DNA from: JAJPJX01 sp964568355
GTDB taxonomy: Bacteria > Acidobacteriota > Terriglobia > Bryobacterales > Bryobacteraceae
DNA length: 7,512 nucleotides
Assembly: GCA_964568355.1 (NCBI GenBank)
Contig: CAZMRK010000131.1
Location: 1-7,512 of the forward strand
Direction of reading: 5' to 3'
Shown here: one piece after another, positions 6,852 through 7,512 of the stretch
Layout: each line of letters begins with the position of its first letter
How positions within the stretch are numbered: the stretch's first letter is position 1
Notes under the pieces: generated by a model
Seen by the model: only the letters and a program-made list of their open reading frames with translations
Database searches by the model: none
What the model was told of the DNA's origin: nothing
Made by a program: the position numbers and the translations under genes

Positions 6852-6872
6852 ATGGCAGCTCATGGATGTCAA
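6844..6872 (-). promoter_or_regulatory. Sigma-70-type promoter of the padR-permease operon
   Basis: On the minus strand a perfect TTGACA (-35, 6872-6867) is followed by a 17-bp spacer and CTTAAT (-10, 6849-6844; four of six consensus bases). TG stands one base upstream, as in an extended -10. Transcription would begin near 6837, leaving an untranslated leader of only about 7 nt before the ATG at 6830. AGG about 6 nt before the ATG is the only Shine-Dalgarno hint, so the mRNA may be nearly leaderless. Confidence 0.65.
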
Positions 6873-6900
6873 CCCGGATAGCGGTCGCATGTGGAACATA

Positions 6901-6915
6901 GGGCCGACCAGGCCC
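6901..6915 (-). terminator. GC-rich hairpin after the beta-sandwich protein gene, possible weak terminator
   Basis: GGGCC-gacca-GGCCC forms a perfect 5-bp GC stem with a 5-nt loop, starting 7 nt past the TAA at 6925-6923 in the transcribed direction. No U-rich run follows on the minus strand, so it is at best a weak or factor-assisted terminator. It separates the upstream gene from the padR promoter. Confidence 0.3.
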
Positions 6916-6922
6916 ATCCGCC

Positions 6923-7512
6923 TTATTGCGATTTGGATTCCGATTTCACCGTCGGCGTGTCGAAGTAGATTCCGCTGATGACGGCATCCCCACCGGTTAC
7001 GTGATCCAGCCGTATCCGGCACGAACGGTTGTATTCGTAAACCAGATACTTCCCTCCTGCGAAATCTTCCACCAGGGCGACCGGTGCGAGCAGCTTTCGG
7101 GTCTCCAGATCAAAGAGCTCCACCGCCATCCGCCTCTGCTGCCGGTCTCCATCGACGAAATGGAGCGACATGCGATAGCGGCGCGCTGCCTTTACGCGAA
7201 CATCTACGGTCATGGTCTGCCGGGTAGCCTCCGGGTTGCCGGTCATGAGGTAACCGGTCCGGGCCGGCATCGATCTCCACTCGCCTTTACGCGAACTATG
7301 GTGCGTGACGCTTTCGATATATTCGGGAAGACGGCGTTCATCTCCTCCATCGGTGCCGATGCTGAAGCGCACAGAACCATCCTGGCCGCAGCCTGCGCAC
7401 GTATCCTGCAATGCCGGAGCCTTTCGGGCTGCCGCAACAGCCTTTGCGGGCCGGGGCACTGTGCCTTCATAGCGGATCGCGAATTCGCGGCGGCCCGGCT
7501 CGACGCCACTGA
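6923..7512 (-). CDS. C-terminal 195 residues of a secreted-type protein with a terminal beta-sandwich domain (5' end outside window)
   Basis: The frame stays open from the TAA at 6925-6923 to the right edge, so the GTG at 7459 is internal and the gene begins beyond the window. The first residues (GVEPGRREFAIRYEG) look like the last strands of one beta domain. An Ala/Pro/Lys linker follows (PRPAKAVAAARKAPA), then a CAGCG motif (7399-7388), then a final domain of about 140 residues. The latter contains YRMSLHFVDGD, RRMAVELFDLETRKLLAP, GGKYLVYEYNRSCRIRLD and AVISGIYFD. This pattern resembles accessory, possibly carbohydrate-binding, beta-sandwich domains at the C-terminus of large secreted glycoside hydrolases and related proteins of Acidobacteriota and Planctomycetota. 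That likeness is from memory and does not fix the enzyme type. The charged tail TVKSESKSQ is probably disordered. The gene ends 92 bp before padR, which has its own promoter. Confidence 0.75.
   Translation of the reverse strand, partial: SGVEPGRREFAIRYEGTVPRPAKAVAAARKAPALQDTCAGCGQDGSVRFSIGTDGGDERRLPEYIESVTHHSSRKGEWRSMPARTGYLMTGNPEATRQTMTVDVRVKAARRYRMSLHFVDGDRQQRRMAVELFDLETRKLLAPVALVEDFAGGKYLVYEYNRSCRIRLDHVTGGDAVISGIYFDTPTVKSESKSQ

Noticed and set aside
6831..7022. 64-codon upstream extension of padR
   Set aside because: It would read through the padR promoter and into the neighbouring gene. PadR homology starts only at MPQIPMPKGAL.
7243..7509. 88-residue minus-strand frame at the right edge
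   Set aside because: It is out of frame with the beta-sandwich protein, whose frame is open to the edge and gives strand-like, family-like sequence.
1..7512. CRISPR array, insertion sequence, prophage, tRNA or rRNA
   Set aside because: I found no regularly spaced repeats, transposase-like frames, terminal inverted repeats, cloverleaf or conserved rRNA segments when reading both strands.

Overview
The window looks like a chromosomal piece from a high-GC Acidobacteriota genome, most likely a Solibacter/Bryobacter-type lineage. The strongest clue is a PadR-type regulator overlapping a large duplicated FtsX/MacB permease with no ATPase beside it. This is the arrangement known as acidobacterial PadR regulator plus ADOP (acidobacterial duplicated orphan permease). 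A TonB-dependent receptor with an N-terminal carboxypeptidase-regulatory-like domain and a secreted glucuronoyl-esterase-like hydrolase fit the same phylum, whose members often specialise in plant polymers. The assignment is inferred from gene content, not from a marker gene.

Layout. Bases 1-135 (+) carry the probable last 44 codons of an unidentified gene. After 33 bp comes a complete 800-residue siderophore-class TonB-dependent outer-membrane receptor (169-2571, +). It converges on a 424-residue secreted CE15-like esterase (2624-3898, -). Only 52 bp separate the two, and they hold an imperfect palindrome. Next on the minus strand is a 113-bp gap with two hairpin-forming sequences. Then comes the ADOP permease (4012-6507, -), best read from a GTG start at 6507, and the PadR regulator (6504-6830, -). 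PadR and permease overlap by four bases (GTGA), so they form one translationally coupled unit. A well-formed promoter with palindromes over its -10/start region lies before padR. The right edge holds the C-terminal 195 residues of a secreted-looking beta-sandwich protein (6923-7512, -) whose start is outside the window.

How the parts work together. The PadR/ADOP pair is a self-contained regulatory and membrane module, probably autoregulated and sensing an envelope or small-molecule signal. The esterase may be read partly from the same strand, but it has its own 5' leader with a possible ribosome-site-sequestering stem. The receptor would import an iron chelate or an oligomeric substrate across the outer membrane. 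No partner (TonB, periplasmic binding protein, inner-membrane transporter) is present, so its substrate is open. I found no tRNA, rRNA, CRISPR array, insertion sequence or prophage signature. I see no convincing wholly new system. The most distinctive points are the apparent rearranged catalytic acid in the esterase, its leader hairpin, and the operator-like promoter of the PadR/ADOP pair.
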